A stretch of 64,000 bases of DNA from Heracleum sosnowskyi (Eukaryota > Streptophyta > Magnoliopsida > Apiales > Apiaceae): contig CM061235.1 of NCBI GenBank assembly GCA_030848705.1, positions 127,828,228 to 127,892,227 of the forward strand, in the 5' to 3' direction. The position numbers and the translations under genes were made by a program. How positions within the stretch are numbered: position 1 is the stretch's first letter; every line of letters begins with the position of its first letter. Below, piece by piece: positions 37,001-48,879 of this stretch. The notes beneath the pieces were generated by a model. The model worked only from the letters and a program-made list of their open reading frames with translations. It did not search any database and was not told the DNA's origin.

Positions 37001-38253
37001 AATTTTTGCCCATTTTCCGCATGCATTGGAAGTCACTATGCACAATTGGAAAATAATTGAAGTAGAGTGCCTTGACTGTTTGATAGTATTATTGCACTAA
37101 AAAACCACGAGGTTGAGTTGCTCATGTCAGTAAGAAATAGCTCTTGAAGTTATCTAAATAAAGATAGTAGCTTTTTACTTTGTAATTTTGAAGGGGTTAA
37201 TCTGTACATAATTAAACCCATGTCGCCCCAGTAACTAAGCTCAAGTATTTTCTCCTTCCGTTAATTGTATTTGCATCTTAGATGTCTAATATGCATCCCA
37301 TACGTTTCAGAACTTGAAAGTTGTGAATTCAAAATTCCATTAAATGATCTCGAGTTGTATCTGCTTCTTAGACCTGTCTAATATGCATCACATACGTTTC
37401 AGAACTTGAAAGTTGTGAATTCAAAATTCCAGTAAATGATTAAATAATGCAAGCATTTGCTAGCTGTAGGCTACCAGTTCCCTTGTTTGTTAGGATGATA
37501 ACATAGAGTAAGTACACTGTACAAATTGCAAATTGTGATGTGGCACTGTACAAATTGCAAATTGTGATGTGGCCATACAAAAGAAAGAAAGATGTCGTAG
37601 AATTGTGTTTCTGAACTTTCATAGATTATTGGTTGCAGCACCTGCTAACAGGCTTCTTACACCATTTGCAGATTAGCAATTACGCCAGTATTGTGTTCAT
37701 GGCCATGTTTTTGTCCATTGCGCTAACTAGCATCCTAGAAATGCAGTGGGGTCGTGTTGGCATAGATGATTTGTGGAGAAATGAACAGTTTTGGGTGATT
37801 GGTGGTGCTTCAGCCCATCTTTTTGCTCTCTTTCAAGGTCTTCTTAAAGTTCTGGCAGGAGTTAACACTAGTTTCACAGTTACATCTAAAGGAGGAGATG
37901 ATGGTGAATTTTCTGAGCTGTACCTTTTCAAGTGGACCAGTTTGTTGCTCCCGCCTCTGTTATTGTTAATTTTTAACATAGTTGGAGTTTTAGTGGGGAT
38001 CTCTGATGCTATAACTAATGGTTACGAGTCATGGGGTCCACTCTTTGGAAGATTGTTCTTTGCGATATGGGTCATAGTCCATCTATACCCCTTCCTTAAA
38101 GGTATGATGGGAAAGCAATCCGGAGTCCCGACTATTATTATTGTATGGTCGATTCTTCTTGCCTCAATCTTTTCACTTTTATGGGTACGAATCAACCCAT
38201 TCGTATCAAGGGATGGCATTGTATTAGAAGTTTGCGGGTTGGATTGCGACTGA
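31065..38253 (+). CDS. CESA6-like: Cellulose synthase A catalytic subunit, CESA6 class (14 exons)
   Basis: Makes beta-1,4-glucan from UDP-glucose at the plasma membrane as part of the cellulose synthase complex. Exons: 31065-31145, 31666-31861, 31942-32177, 32275-32377, 32465-32633, 33479-33745, 33857-34202, 34560-34697, 34822-34947, 35054-35266, 35443-35728, 36040-36236, 36325-36675, 37672-38253. All junctions are GT/AG and phases close, giving 1,096 aa (family about 1,080). Order: N-terminus MDTKGRLVAGSHNRNEF; RING-type zinc finger from about residue 38 (CQICGDEIEV...CPQCRTRYKR); two membrane helices near 265-320; SDDG near 404, VDCDHY near 571-573, TED 795-797 and QVLRW 835-839 (the D,D,D,QxxRW catalytic set); six C-terminal helices; ending EVCGLDCD. 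The start and the KTCNCLPKW region match CESA2/5/6/9 rather than CESA1 or CESA3, so a primary-wall role is inferred. The class-specific loop is very Lys/Glu-rich (exon 11). No lesions seen; which CESA6-class paralogue it is cannot be settled here. Confidence 0.95.
32912..33072 (+). repeat. 80-bp tandem duplication in CESA intron 5
   Basis: 'agtaaagttcagaattttct' at 32914 recurs at 32994 and the following about 60 bp match with scattered changes. Lies within the 845-bp intron 5. Confidence 0.75.
37300..37573 (+). repeat. Duplications in CESA intron 13
   Basis: 'cgtttcagaacttgaaagtt' occurs near 37303 and 37394 with matching flanks. A 29-bp unit beginning 'actgtacaaattgcaaattg' is exactly duplicated in tandem at 37516-37544 and 37545-37573. 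Intron 13 (36676-37671) is the longest intron of the gene. Confidence 0.8.
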
Positions 38254-38573
38254 GGTGGGAAATAAGGTTGGATTGTTTTAAGCTCTACATGTGTAAAGAT
38301 TGTCCTGAGAATTGCCGAAGGTCACTCAGCAACACAGTTAAAGACAGGTTGCCACGTTTAGTTTTTTGTTATACAAAATTGTCAATAGCATAAATGAGTT
38401 TATTAGGGCATTCATGGTGGTGTGTAGATAAAAGGGCAAGGAGGCCTGTTACTTGTAGCAGTAGTGTTCTTAATTTTTTCGATACAGCATTGTTTTTGAG
38501 CTTTTGTGAGTCGGAAGTGATGAAGTCCATCAAATTTGTCTGTTGTGTCACTTGAACATAAGTTACAATATTA
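38254..38573 (+). other. CESA 3' untranslated region / 3' flank
   Basis: Composition stays gene-like to about 38560, consistent with a 3' UTR of 250-300 nt. No canonical AATAAA is clear; plant signals are often degenerate. Confidence 0.45.
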
Positions 38574-38932
38574 GAGCAACTCCAACAATCTCTTTAAATT
38601 TTCTCTAAAAATAATATAATTTAATTAACTCTTAACTATTTAAGAGTTAGATTTGTATATTCACTCCAACAATCTTTCTTAAATCTATTCTCTAACTATA
38701 TTTTATTATTTATTCTCACAAACATATAAACAAAATCATGTATGAGGAGTTTATTGGGGAAAGGGAAACAATAAAAAATGATTAGAAGATGACTTAGGAG
38801 AGAATATGTCCTCCTTAATGTTGAGGAAACAAATGAAGCTCCTAAAGTTAGGAGGAAAGATAAGGAGCTTGTTGGAGATCATTTGAAACTCAAATTACTT
38901 AGGAGCTAATTTAAGAGTTTGTTGGGTTGCTC
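38574..38932. repeat. PIF/Harbinger-type MITE
   Basis: Left GAGCAACTCCAACAA, right (reverse) GAGCAACCCAACAAAC, preceded by TTA (38571-38573) and followed by TTG, a one-base-changed TTA duplication. 359 bp. Same terminal family as 8868-9214. It sits about 320 bp past the CESA stop codon. Confidence 0.6.
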
Positions 38933-39014
38933 TTGTTCTTTAATTTAAGTCCCCTTGTATAGGGAGGGATTTCATTACTTGGAATAGTATTTTGGTCGGT
39001 AGTTTTAGGGCCTA

Positions 39015-40869
39015 CTAGCTTATAGCTGCACAGGTTGTTTTTGTGTATTTCAATTTTAAAATTTAATAATAAAGTATAATATAAAATAATATTTAATGTA
39101 TATTTGATGTGTTTTTAATTTATTATTTTTAGAACAAATTTAATAAATTTTAATTTTACTATGTTATAATAAATATTTAATTTAATATATAGTTGGCGGA
39201 ATTCGATTCATAAATATTTGTATATTAATAACACAAATATTGCAATTTATTATTTTATTAATTATTAATTATTTTATTTAAAATTAATTAATATTAAAGA
39301 ATTATATCCTTAAATATAATAAGTGTAAAAAACATCTTATTCAAAACTTTGATCCTTGTACCGTCAATAATAAGGACCGTTACTTTTAGAATAGATTACT
39401 GAGAACTATTAGATTTGATATTAAAAAAAGTGTATTTGATTGTTAGTATAATTATATTCAAATATTTAAAAGAGAAAATGTCCTAAATATCACAATTCTA
39501 AGCTAAATGGACCTAAATATCACAATCTGGAAAAATGGTCCCAAATATCACTCTAAAACACCATTTCGTGTGATGTTTTCTTTTTAGCCCAAAACACCAC
39601 TTCGTCTGGTGTTTTGCTATTGCAAATAAAAGACTAAAGTGCTGTCAAAACACCAGTTCATTCGGTGTTTTGTTGCAAACACCAGTTCATCCGGTGTTTT
39701 GCTTCAAACACCTGATTAAGTAGCGTTTTGAGCTTAAATTTAAAAAAATAATATTTTGCACTTTACAAAACACAAGTTTATTTGGTGTTTTGCTGCAAAC
39801 ACCTTATAAACTTGTGTTTTCAACATCAAACACCGGATTAAGTAGCGTTTTGAGCTTAAATTTAAATTAGTTGTTCCCTTAGGAGTTCAAAAATTAACTT
39901 TTTGGGTTCTATAGTTACATTTTGGGTTTTAGAAATATTCAGAATGACGAATAAAACGTATACGGACTTAGGGTTTAGGGTAGCCTAGACTCTAAACCCT
40001 AACCTACCCTGATTTTAGGGTTGTTTACAACCCTAAAATCAGGCCGCCGGACTTTGTAAGAAAACACAAGTCCAAATGGTGTTTTGGACTGAAACACCAG
40101 ATGAAATGATGTTTCCTTTCTTCAAACACATGATTAAACAATATTTTGACACAAACACAAGTTTAAGTTTTGTTTTAAATTGTGTGCTAACAAAAGATAA
40201 TTTAGCGTTTTGATCCAAACACACGTGATCATCTGGTTTTTTGCTCGTTAAACAAAAAATTAATTAACGTTTTAAGAAATTTAACACGAGGCACAAGTTT
40301 AAGTGGTGTCTTCACCATCAAACACTTGATTAAGTGGTGTTTTCAGTGTCAAAATACCTCATTAAGTGGTGTTTTTAGCGTCAAAACACCTGATTAAGTG
40401 GTGTTTTCAGCGTCAAAACACCTAATTAAGTGGTGTTTTCGGCGTCAAACACCGGATTAAGTGGTGTTTTCAACTTAATTTTTTTTTAATAAAAATAATG
40501 AAAGCGTTAGGGGTCTAACCTTGCAAACACCTTTTAATCCGGTATTTTAGAGTGATATTTGGGGCCTTTTTTTTCAATTGTGATATTTGGGGTCATTTAT
40601 CTTAAAATTGTGATAGAGAGGGTCATCACCCTATTTAAAAAGTGTGTTTTAACACTATAAACCAAATAGAAACATGTTTTCTAAGTTGAATAGAATTTTT
40701 AATGTAAAAATCGTTACTTTATTTTCTCTTCAATTTCAAAGTAGTTTCTGTTGAATAATAATTGTTAAATCATCGCCAAAATAAAAATTATTGTTAAACC
40801 ATCTCCAAAATAAACTTTTTGAATAAAATTCATATTACGCTTACCACATATAAGAATACAATAATAAGA
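39015..40869. repeat. Helitron-like remnant hosting a Mutator MITE
   Basis: 'actagcttatagctgcacagg' at 39014 looks like a decayed Helitron 3' end in reverse, but the interior blocks (39280-39470, 40640-40860) are in the same orientation as those at 16453-17056, so the end assignment is uncertain. AT-rich, no coding. Confidence 0.3.
39472..40631. repeat. Mutator-like MITE made of palindromic AAACACC/GGTGTTT repeats
   Basis: Exact 9-bp duplications TATTTAAAA lie at 39463-39471 and 40632-40640. Terminal inverted repeats of about 90 bp share blocks 'aatatcacaatt', 'aaatgg(a)cc' and 'aaatatcactctaaaacacc' with the reverse of the right end. The interior (39560-40530) is an array of units of about 35 bp, each of the form AAACACC-(gattaagt)-GGTGTTTT, many nearly palindromic; the most regular run is 40310-40480. 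No transposase. 1,160 bp. Confidence 0.75.
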
Positions 40870-41429
40870 TCAACTTTAAATATTGTAGGATGTTATGTGC
40901 ATATATTTAATATTTATTTTTGATTTTATTTATATTGTACTTTTAAATTCAAAACTCGTGCACAATATTTTTTCTTTTTTACAATGCAACAACTTTTATA
41001 ATATTTATTTTTTATTTTTTTATCATGAAATCAGGATTTCATTATTACAATTGGAGTGTTATCATATTTTATTATTTTACATGTTGCATTCTCCTGTTCA
41101 ACACCTAATAACGCCTGTTCAACACCTAATAATGCACAATCATCTTGCGTAAGTATTTATTATTAATTAATTCAAAGTATATTATTATTAAGTTATTTGA
41201 GGTCACGTTTGGCTATGCTTCGTGGACAATTCTATCCTAATTAGATAAGGAGTATAGGTTGTTAGAAAATGGAAAGTTTAAGACATATTTTAAATATGTT
41301 TTTGATGGAATTTTCGGAAACTAACAATCGGAGGTTGTTCCTTGTTATGAGAACTTCAACTTTCATGTTTGGATCAAAGACATTTTCTTAGTGGAATCTA
41401 TAAATAAATTGAATTGAAATGGTTTGCTT
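40870..41429. other. Intergenic, no gene seen
   Basis: T-rich. A tandem repeat of 'gcctgttcaacacctaata' lies at about 41092-41133. No ORF supported. Confidence 0.4.
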
Positions 41430-42148
41430 GAAATGAGTTATGTGGGTTGTTTAAGTTGAAATAACTTATATCCCACATAGAAATGGTAACGAGAGATTGG
41501 TGGGTTTATATAAAACCATGTGCAAGAGTAGTGTACAACTACTAAAGTATGTGGGTGTGCATGGTGTTATTGTGTGCCTCACGCGCGCGCCGCCACCGCT
41601 CGCCTCGCCTCGCCTCGCCAATCCACGTCACGACACGACTCGACAGTTCTTGGATTGATGCTGATGGTTGGTCAAGTACTGATGCCACTCACGATGGTTG
41701 GTCAAGTACTGATGACAACTGTTAATGAAATTAAATCAGAATATTTAGTATTAAATGTCATATCTTCAGTTACAATTTTATTTTGTCTGTTACGTTTTGT
41801 GTTGTATTTTTATATATACAAAAGAAACCGTTTGACAGAATAAGGAAGTATTGTACTAAGATACAGAAAAACCCCAGCAACATTCTTCTTCTCTACTCTC
41901 TCAAAACACAGACATAATATACATAGTTTTTGGGCGAACTGAGGTGCAGGTCGCTGTTGATCATTGCCATTATTGTGAGTGGATTGATCTGAGCTGTTTT
42001 ATCCTGGAAGTGATATTGCTGCAAACCAACACAACGTAAATGGAGCAATAATCTCTTCAAGAACAATCAAGACTTCTCTAAGGCTTGGCGACTCAGCGGT
42101 TCTTTATCTATCAGTACTTGTTAAAAGCTACAGAGAGATAAGTAATTC
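41430..42148 (+). repeat. LTR-like sequence (solo or truncated LTR)
   Basis: Organised like a plant Copia LTR: 'ttatatcccacatag', a TATA box TTATATAAAA near 41508, a GC-rich stretch with (CTCGC)n at 41605-41620, and a pyrimidine-rich end ('cttcttctctactctctc', near 41885). A 33-bp direct duplication ('gatggttggtcaagtactga') lies at about 41661-41716. No primer-binding site, coding region or TSD was found, so this is a weak call. Element B begins at 42149. Confidence 0.35.
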
Positions 42149-42477
42149 TGTTAGATATAATTGCTGACGTTTGTTCATCAGTGTTTAAGTACCAGGTACT
42201 CATCAGAGTTTACTAGAAGCCAGTCAGAGTTTGATAAAGTCTGACGGGGTGAAGAGTTCATTAACTGTCGGTGCTAATATGAAGATTCTAGAAGCAATAT
42301 ATCTTGAAGATGGAAAGAAGCAAGATATATTGAGACAGTTAAGGAAACGGAACAGAAGACAGAAGCAATTCTAATTTGATATGATTTGTCTAGCTAATTT
42401 ATAGGAATATCAATTAGAGATTGATTATGTAACTGTGTATTATATAAACACAAATAGGTTAACCCTAAAAGGGATGC
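42149..42477 (+). repeat. Element B 5' LTR, left part
   Basis: Starts TGTTAGATATAATTGC and is cut by element A at 42478. It contains CAGAGTTT motifs (42204, 42224) whose reverse complement recurs in B's pol-ORF3 spacer. The remainder of this LTR is at 56448-56610. Confidence 0.7.
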
Positions 42478-43705
42478 TGTTAGAAATGAATACTACTAGA
42501 AACTAGACAGAGGGGGGGTGAATGGATAGTTTGATATATTTTTCGATTCTTGAAAACTAAGTAACAGACTGTATATGATTATGATATGTAATATGTAGAA
42601 AGTAAATAACACACACAATCACTTTAATCTACTTTGTATAAGCAAATTAAATACTACAGCTTTCCAAGAAATTCACAATAGAATTTCTGGCTTCTAAACA
42701 AGAACAGTTTGAACTTGCTTGCTTACAGAGAAAAGAGCTTAGCAAATAACTATGTGTATCTCTCTTACAGCTAACAATAGGATGTGCATGATATATATAA
42801 GCCCTATACAAACTAGTGCACACACCTATTTTTACACAGTTACCCCTTGCTGAAAGTCCAACTTGTCCTGCCATAAGACGTTAACTGTGGGGAAGGACCA
42901 CCTGCTTTTCGGAGTCTTTCCCGTTTCTGTAGCTGCTTGTCTCTTATCTTTCTCTCCAAGTTTAGCTGTAGATTTGCCATCTGTTCTTTGGACCACCTTG
43001 CCAGAACAAATGCTTCAGTATTTGTCTCTTTTGATTCTTGATTCTGTACCTTGATTTGTCTTGTTGTAAACGGCTAAGTGTTGATATCGTGAACTCCACT
43101 TCATTCCTGACTTCGCGATCTCACTTGTGAGGACTTCGCGATATAGCCTTTGAAGACTTTGCGACATAGGTCATTTGAAGACTATGCGACATAGGTCATT
43201 TGAGGACTATGCGACATAGGGCTTCTGAGGACTTCACGATCTAGGCTTCTTTGACTTTGCTGACTTCAACACTTCACGACATGTGTCTTGAGGACTTCTC
43301 GACATAGTACAAAATGGACTATGCGATATAGTACTTCACGACATGGATATTGGTGACTTCACGACATAGCTTTCTTCTGACTTTGCTATATAATGCCTTA
43401 GACAAATTTCTGCAACTTATTTCTTCATAGCCTTATTTATCTCTATCCTGCTGCATGAACACTTCTGAACTTCTACCAGGACAATTATTCAATGGCCTAT
43501 ATACAATCTAGATGCAAGGAACTTTACTAAGCTCATTATAACTTTGAGCATACATGATCAAGCTAATGTTCATGAGAACAAGACAAGTACATTTAGAGAC
43601 CTATACTATATCCCAGTGATAGAACTCACTAGGTCATGTAATGTGACATAGTCACAAAGTGTAGGCTTGTTAATAGTGGTATTCAGACATGTCTTGAGCC
43701 TAACA
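42478..43705 (-). repeat. Element A 3' LTR
   Basis: 1,228 bp, TGTTAG...CTAACA, nearly identical to 55213-56442. Holds the GACTTCGCGACATAG-type array at 43120-43385. Confidence 0.95.
43088..43392. repeat. Short-motif array in element A 3' LTR
   Basis: About ten degenerate copies of a 15-bp motif (consensus GACTTYGCGACATAG; variants TATGCGACATAG, TCACGACATAG), spaced 20-40 bp. The same array is in the other LTR (about 55820-56125). Inverted copies occur at 48880-49290. Confidence 0.7.
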
Positions 43706-43717
43706 ATCTCCCCCAAA
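43706..43717 (-). promoter_or_regulatory. Polypurine tract of element A
   Basis: On the minus strand TTTGGGGGAGAT sits directly before the TGTTAG of the 3' LTR: the plus-strand DNA primer site. Confidence 0.8.
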
Positions 43718-43858
43718 TTGTGAGTAAGATCCTTAGGCACAATTTCATGTCTGATAACAAGCCTAACTTACATAAAAGGAAATTTAGTAACAGAGAGAAC
43801 AATTCATGAACATTGAGATCAGAAATTTGATTTCATAGAAAAATTGAAAGCTTACAGA

Positions 43859-46800
43859 TTACTTTTGTTGCTCAGCAGCTTCAGCTTCCAATTGCTTCTC
43901 TAGCAAATCATCATATATCTTCTTTTTCCTTATCTCTTCTTTTCTCTTCATGTCTATGATGGCTTCTTGAAGTTCTTCTCTTGCAATCAGTTCTTCAATG
44001 AGAGGTGAGCCTTTCAAATCATCAATTGCAGCCTTGAGTGCACTCTCTACATAGGAATCAAGAAACTCCATCCTTATTTTGCTTTGACCTCCATGTGAGT
44101 TTTTGTACTCCACAATGTAAGGATTTTGCTTGACCCTGCACATCCCTTTCTGCCTTAGCTCCTTAGCCCTCTTCTCCATCTCAGCCATTTCTTTCTCTCT
44201 CTGTATGTTTTTCTCTTCATTCTCTTTCCTCATGTTTTCTTCATAATCAGCATGCATCTTTAAGTACCTGGCAATATCTATCTTCCATGTTCTTTCTTCT
44301 TTTTCTTCAAAATTCAGTAAGGCATTTATCCTTTCAAGCTCATACTTATAGAAATATTGCCAGCTTCCTTGCTTCATTATCCTTTCTCTTCCATCAGTGT
44401 ACTTGATCTCTAGATGATCCAACTTCACTTTGACTTCAAAGATCCTTTGAGCCCTCAAAAATGCTAGGGCATCTTCATCATAGTCCTCATCTAGTGGAAG
44501 CACATTGATGCCAATAACATTTGTGAGTTTTCCAGTCTTCTTTGTTATCCTTATCCTTTTGGGTACACTCTTGATCTTCAAATGCTTCACAAGAGATACC
44601 TTTCTGGAACAAGGAGAATTAGTCTTCAGTGCCACATCACTTGGAAGTAGCTTCATTCCTTTCCCCTTCATCCACTGTAACACTCCACTAGCTGTAACTT
44701 TGTGGAAGTGTTTTCTTGAAATTACTTTAGTGGCTTTATCTTTCTTCTGTGGCAATTCAGGTTCAGAAGTCATGGATAATGATTTTGGAGGATCATTGCT
44801 AACAGTACCCACCCTAGACTTAGAGTCTTGTGTTGTGGTTAAAGTACTGCTGGCAATGTCCTTGACTTGCTGAATTCCACTTCTTGTTTTCCTGGTTGTT
44901 TCCTTTGTCCCTTTTGAGTCCCTCTTGTCATCACCAGCATCTTTTGATTTCTTTTGATATTTTCTCCTGCTGCTCTCACTAGATCCATCCTTATTTCTCC
45001 TTGTCTGAGATCTCCTTTCATAGGTTTTCTCCTCATCATCATCCTCCCCATCCTTCTTTTTGCTCTTTTCTTTTACAGATTCAGGAATGACTCCATGAAT
45101 CAGAAAAGATTGTAGAGTTCGAATCATCTCTAGTTCCTCAGCTGTCCTAGCTCCTCTCTTAGCTCTCAGCATTTGCAGCACCTGGTTGATCTTTGCATTG
45201 TTCTTCATTAAAAGGTCTGAGGGAATTACTAGTTGGTCAATACTACTGTCTTGAGATAGGCTTTGGTAAATTATTGTCCTTGGCTTGGATATAACCTCAG
45301 GCAATCTTTTATTCTGGTCCATCTTCAAGTCATTATAAAGACTTTCATTGTTCATCCCATGCTTTTCAATCAACTCCAGAATGATTGACAGCTCAGTAAA
45401 TCTCAGTTTCTCTAGAGTTTGAAAAGCTAGGTGCCACAAGCAGTTGTCCTTGCACACCATGATTATCTCTCTTAGATGGACATCCTTGATTTTCCTTACT
45501 GCCACTGTGAAATACTTGATGCTTTCCTTGATCTTCTGTCTGTACATCCTTGCATCTCCTTGAGCACTGCTGTAGATGGCTTTCAGAAACTCCAGAAAGG
45601 GCTCATTATGATAGATGTTTGAGTTGGCAACTTCCTGTAGCTTGGCCTCTGTGATTATATCAGCTTTGACAGGTTTAGCATTGGAAGTAGGTTGAGTAGG
45701 TTGAGGATTTGAGATATCTTTAGGCATTGTTGATGGATAGTAGGTGGTTGAGATTGTGCTCTTCTGACCTTCTGCACTTATGACCTCTACAGGGGGAAGA
45801 ATGATTGGCTTTATGGTTTCTTCAATTAGTATGCCCTTGCCCTTATGCTTTGACTGCTTGGCAGGTACTCCCCCTCTTTGTTTCAGAATGACCTCCTTTT
45901 GTTTCTCCCCCTTAGGCTTGGGATCAGACAAGATGACTTGAGCTTCCCCAGGGATAGGCAGGTTCATTTGTTTCATCATTGAAGTCAGCATCTGTTGTTG
46001 CACCAGCAGGATATTGGAGGTGTTGTTGCCTTGGTCATCCAGTTTGTCATTGAGCTGTTTTAGAGAGTTGGCAAGCTCCTTGTTTTCATCTTTCAGAGAG
46101 GCCACTTCTCTTTCAAGACCATCCACATTTGAGAATAGCTGTTGAGACTTGAAAGAATTGAGAGATTGCTCCTTGAGCTTGGCAAAGTCAAATTTGGAGA
46201 TGTTTGACAGAGGGACCTCATCCACCAATTTGTTACCATACTGATTCTTCCAAATTACATTCAGCATTGCATTTGAGTTGATATTGGCCTTGACTTGATT
46301 TTCCAGGGTTGTAGCCAGCTTCCTGATGTTGTCTGTGACCATGGCCAGAGAGAGATCCATCATGCTTACAGTAGAGTTTGTCTTCTGGATTTCTTTAAGG
46401 ATGCCTTCCACCTTGGGAAAATCAGAGAGATATGAATTTCTGAGCTGAGTGAGGGATCTGTCTGTCGCCTCCTGGATAGAAGAAATCTCTGATTGAAGCC
46501 CTTTCCCAAGATAGTGCAGAGCCTTTAATTGATTCCTGTAGACATCATTAACAGCATCATAGATGACAGCAGGAGAGAGATCCTTTGCATTGGAGCCCAG
46601 AGAAGTTAGGTATTCTTCTCTTAGAAAAGCTAGGGCATCCTTGAGCTTGAGAGTCCTCTTAGCATCCAACCAGGCATCCACATTTCCCTCTGGTTCAGCT
46701 GCATCCACTATCTTCTCCTGCTGAGCTTCAACATCCTCCTTGTGGCAGAGTAAAATGGCTTCATAATCAGCATTTGGGAGATTTGAGGTGAGGAGATGTT

Positions 46801-48727
46801 GAGCTATCTTTGAGAACTCATCAATCTGTGCCACATGGAGATCTTGTATGGCTTCTTCTGTCATTTTGGAAGGCACAGATGATGATCCTGAAGGCCTATT
46901 ATGGTGCACAGGCTTCAGCCATTCTGACATAGTGGCCTGAGCCATGTGAGAGCTAGTGCTAGGCACTTCATGAGATGTAGGATTTTGAGTCTCCTCCAGC
47001 CTTGGAATGGCTGTAGGGTCTGATGTTGTCTCCATTGAAATGGGATGTGTTACAACAGCAGCCCTATTTGTCTGTGAAGACAGTTCCACATCCCTAAGGA
47101 TGGGAGAATTTGGCATAGAGTCTCCAGTGAAAACTGGTGAATCCTCCATGTTTTTGTTGGTGTCATTAGGATATGCCCCAGCATGCATTCCCTGACCAAC
47201 TAGATGTGGGTCCTGGGTGGTGAGCATAGTGTCATGCACCATGTCACTTGAAATTGGCTCAATCACAGGAGAGAATTGTGATTGATCAAAGGCAAGATTG
47301 TCATTGGAATGACTCTCTTGTTCAGAAGAAATTTTTATGGAAGAATCTGAGAGAGAAGTGGGGTTTAGATTAGATTGTGGCAACTCCCCCTGAGAAATAG
47401 GAGGAGTTTCAACAGTGATGTGCTCTCCACTCTGTGTATGATCAGCCTTATCACTCCTAGGGTCAAGAGTGAGTTCTTGACCCTGTGCAGACTCTGTACA
47501 GGGTGCAGTGGGGAGACTGCTCTTTTAAATGCCAATGACCTGTTGAGAGGCCATGGACAGTAACAGGTGTACCCCTTTTTCCACATCTGAATCCTGTTGG
47601 GAGGATCCAGTGGTAGGTTTGGATTTGGATTTCTTACTTTGTCTGGTGAGAGGTGACTCAGGAGGCTCACTAGCTATCTCTACAGATTCATTTATCACTG
47701 CTAGAGCTCTCTTCTTTGACTTCTTTTTAGTAACACCAATCTTTTGAGAGATTGATGCACTTGGCTGCCTAACTTCTATGATACTGTTTACAGTGGGGTT
47801 GCTGGATGGGATGGGAAGGCTGGGGTTAGACTGTGTAGCTCCTTCAGTCTCAGCCTCCCCTGTCCAGGAAAGTGCATGGTATATTGGCTTATCAAGTGGA
47901 TAAGACTCAAATGTGTCCTGCATATGCTTGGTCACAGTTAGAATCACATCCACTTGATTCCTTGTGTCCAATGAGCCAAATAGAACTTTGGACATGGACT
48001 TGGAATAAGCCATTTTAGTTTTATCTATACCCTCTAATTCATGGACATTTGCATCAAGAAAATTTAAAATTACTTGAAGGAAACGAGGGTAAAAGATGTC
48101 ATTACCTCTACCACGAACAGTCCTGCCTAGCCTCTGAGCCAATTCTTTGAGAATTATGGCTCCCACATTGATCTCCTGGTTGTTGGCCAAGGAGTAGGCT
48201 AGCTTCACAACAATGTGACTGATAGGGTCCCATCCTGTCTTCCTGCAGAGAAACACCTTCTGGAGTGCGTCAAACAAAAATGACCACTCCCTTCTCACAA
48301 ACTTCTTATTTAGCTTTCCAGTATCTACTTCTTCAGCATACCGGATGAAGGTCATGAAATCTACGATTTGAGCATCTGTAGCTTCTTGGTCATGACCCTC
48401 AACCTTGAACCCCAAAGCTTCATTGATTTCCCTTTCACCAAACTGAAAGTGTTTGCCTCCAATTGAACAACTAACCTCCTGGAATGAGGTTCCATCTTCC
48501 CTAGCCATTGTTGATACCAACGCCGTTCTCCAGAATCCTTCCAACACATCGACATACAAGGTAGGGTTCAGGGTTAGGGCTTGGCTTAGGTAGGAAGTGT
48601 TCAAGAACCGTACAAAACACTTGTACCTTGGGTTAGCCTCAGCCTCAGAGGGAATGGTGAGAAGATTGGTTTCTGTGGGAATGGTTAAAGGGATAGAGGA
48701 TGATACTGTTTGAGATTTGGGTGCCAT
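43859..48727 (-). pseudogene. Element A ORF3: long third ORF, one in-frame stop
   Basis: Reads from ATG at 48727 to the stop at 43859 in one frame, 1,622 codons, interrupted only by TAA at 47525-47527 after codon 400. Residues about 30-300 form a folded region (FVRFLNTSYLSQAL, VLEGFWRTALVS, EINEALGF, FVRREWSFLFDAL) of the kind annotated in plants as a putative transposon/retrotransposon protein. It resembles the start of element B's ORF3. Then comes a basic patch (KKKSKKRA, nuclear-localisation-like), a low-complexity Ser/Thr/Pro region, a helical middle (ASLKDENKELANSLKQLNDK, coiled coil) and a Lys/Glu-rich coiled-coil tail. No signal peptide or obvious membrane helix is seen, so the usual 'envelope-like' label for third ORFs in SIRE-type elements does not fit well. 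Function unknown. The stop could be a recent mutation or a read-through site. Confidence 0.75.
47525..47527 (-). other. In-frame TAA within element A ORF3
   Basis: Minus-strand context GGC ATT TAA AAG AGC. The frame stays open for 1,221 codons beyond it with the same composition. The context does not match the CAR-YYA read-through consensus, so a simple mutation (e.g. CAA to TAA) is likelier. Confidence 0.8.
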
Positions 48728-48830
48728 TTCGAGATAGAGAGAGTGAAAAAAAGAGTAGAGAATTTGTGCTTAGGTTTGAGAGTTTGAGAGCAATAGACAA
48801 GATGAAAAGTTGTGAACGGTTAGAAAAGGG

Positions 48831-48840
48831 TATTTATATG
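48831..48840 (-). promoter_or_regulatory. TATA box in front of element A ORF3
   Basis: On the minus strand CATATAAATA lies about 104 nt before the ORF3 ATG. It is followed by a pyrimidine-rich leader (CTCAAACTCTCAAACCTAAG, then a T/C tract with CACTCTCTCTATCTCG) that looks like a plant 5' UTR of about 75 nt. Confidence 0.5.
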
Positions 48841-48879
48841 ATAGAGACACTGCGATATGGAGTTATGAATTTGTACAGT

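Noticed and set aside
39959..40035. 'cctaaaccct' / 'tttagggttt' repeats suggesting telomere-like DNA
   Set aside because: Only two or three inverted copies within the MITE; no tandem telomeric array.
39560..40530. Regular repeats reminiscent of a CRISPR array
   Set aside because: Plant nuclear DNA; units are palindromic, variable, without unique spacers, and enclosed by inverted repeats and a 9-bp TSD, so it is a MITE.
42647..42874. 75-aa minus-strand ORF, identical in 55382-55609
   Set aside because: Lies in the two LTRs of element A; identity only reflects that the LTRs are copies. No domain, and crosses the likely promoter/leader region.
44505..44873. 122-aa plus-strand ORF
   Set aside because: Antisense shadow of element A ORF3.
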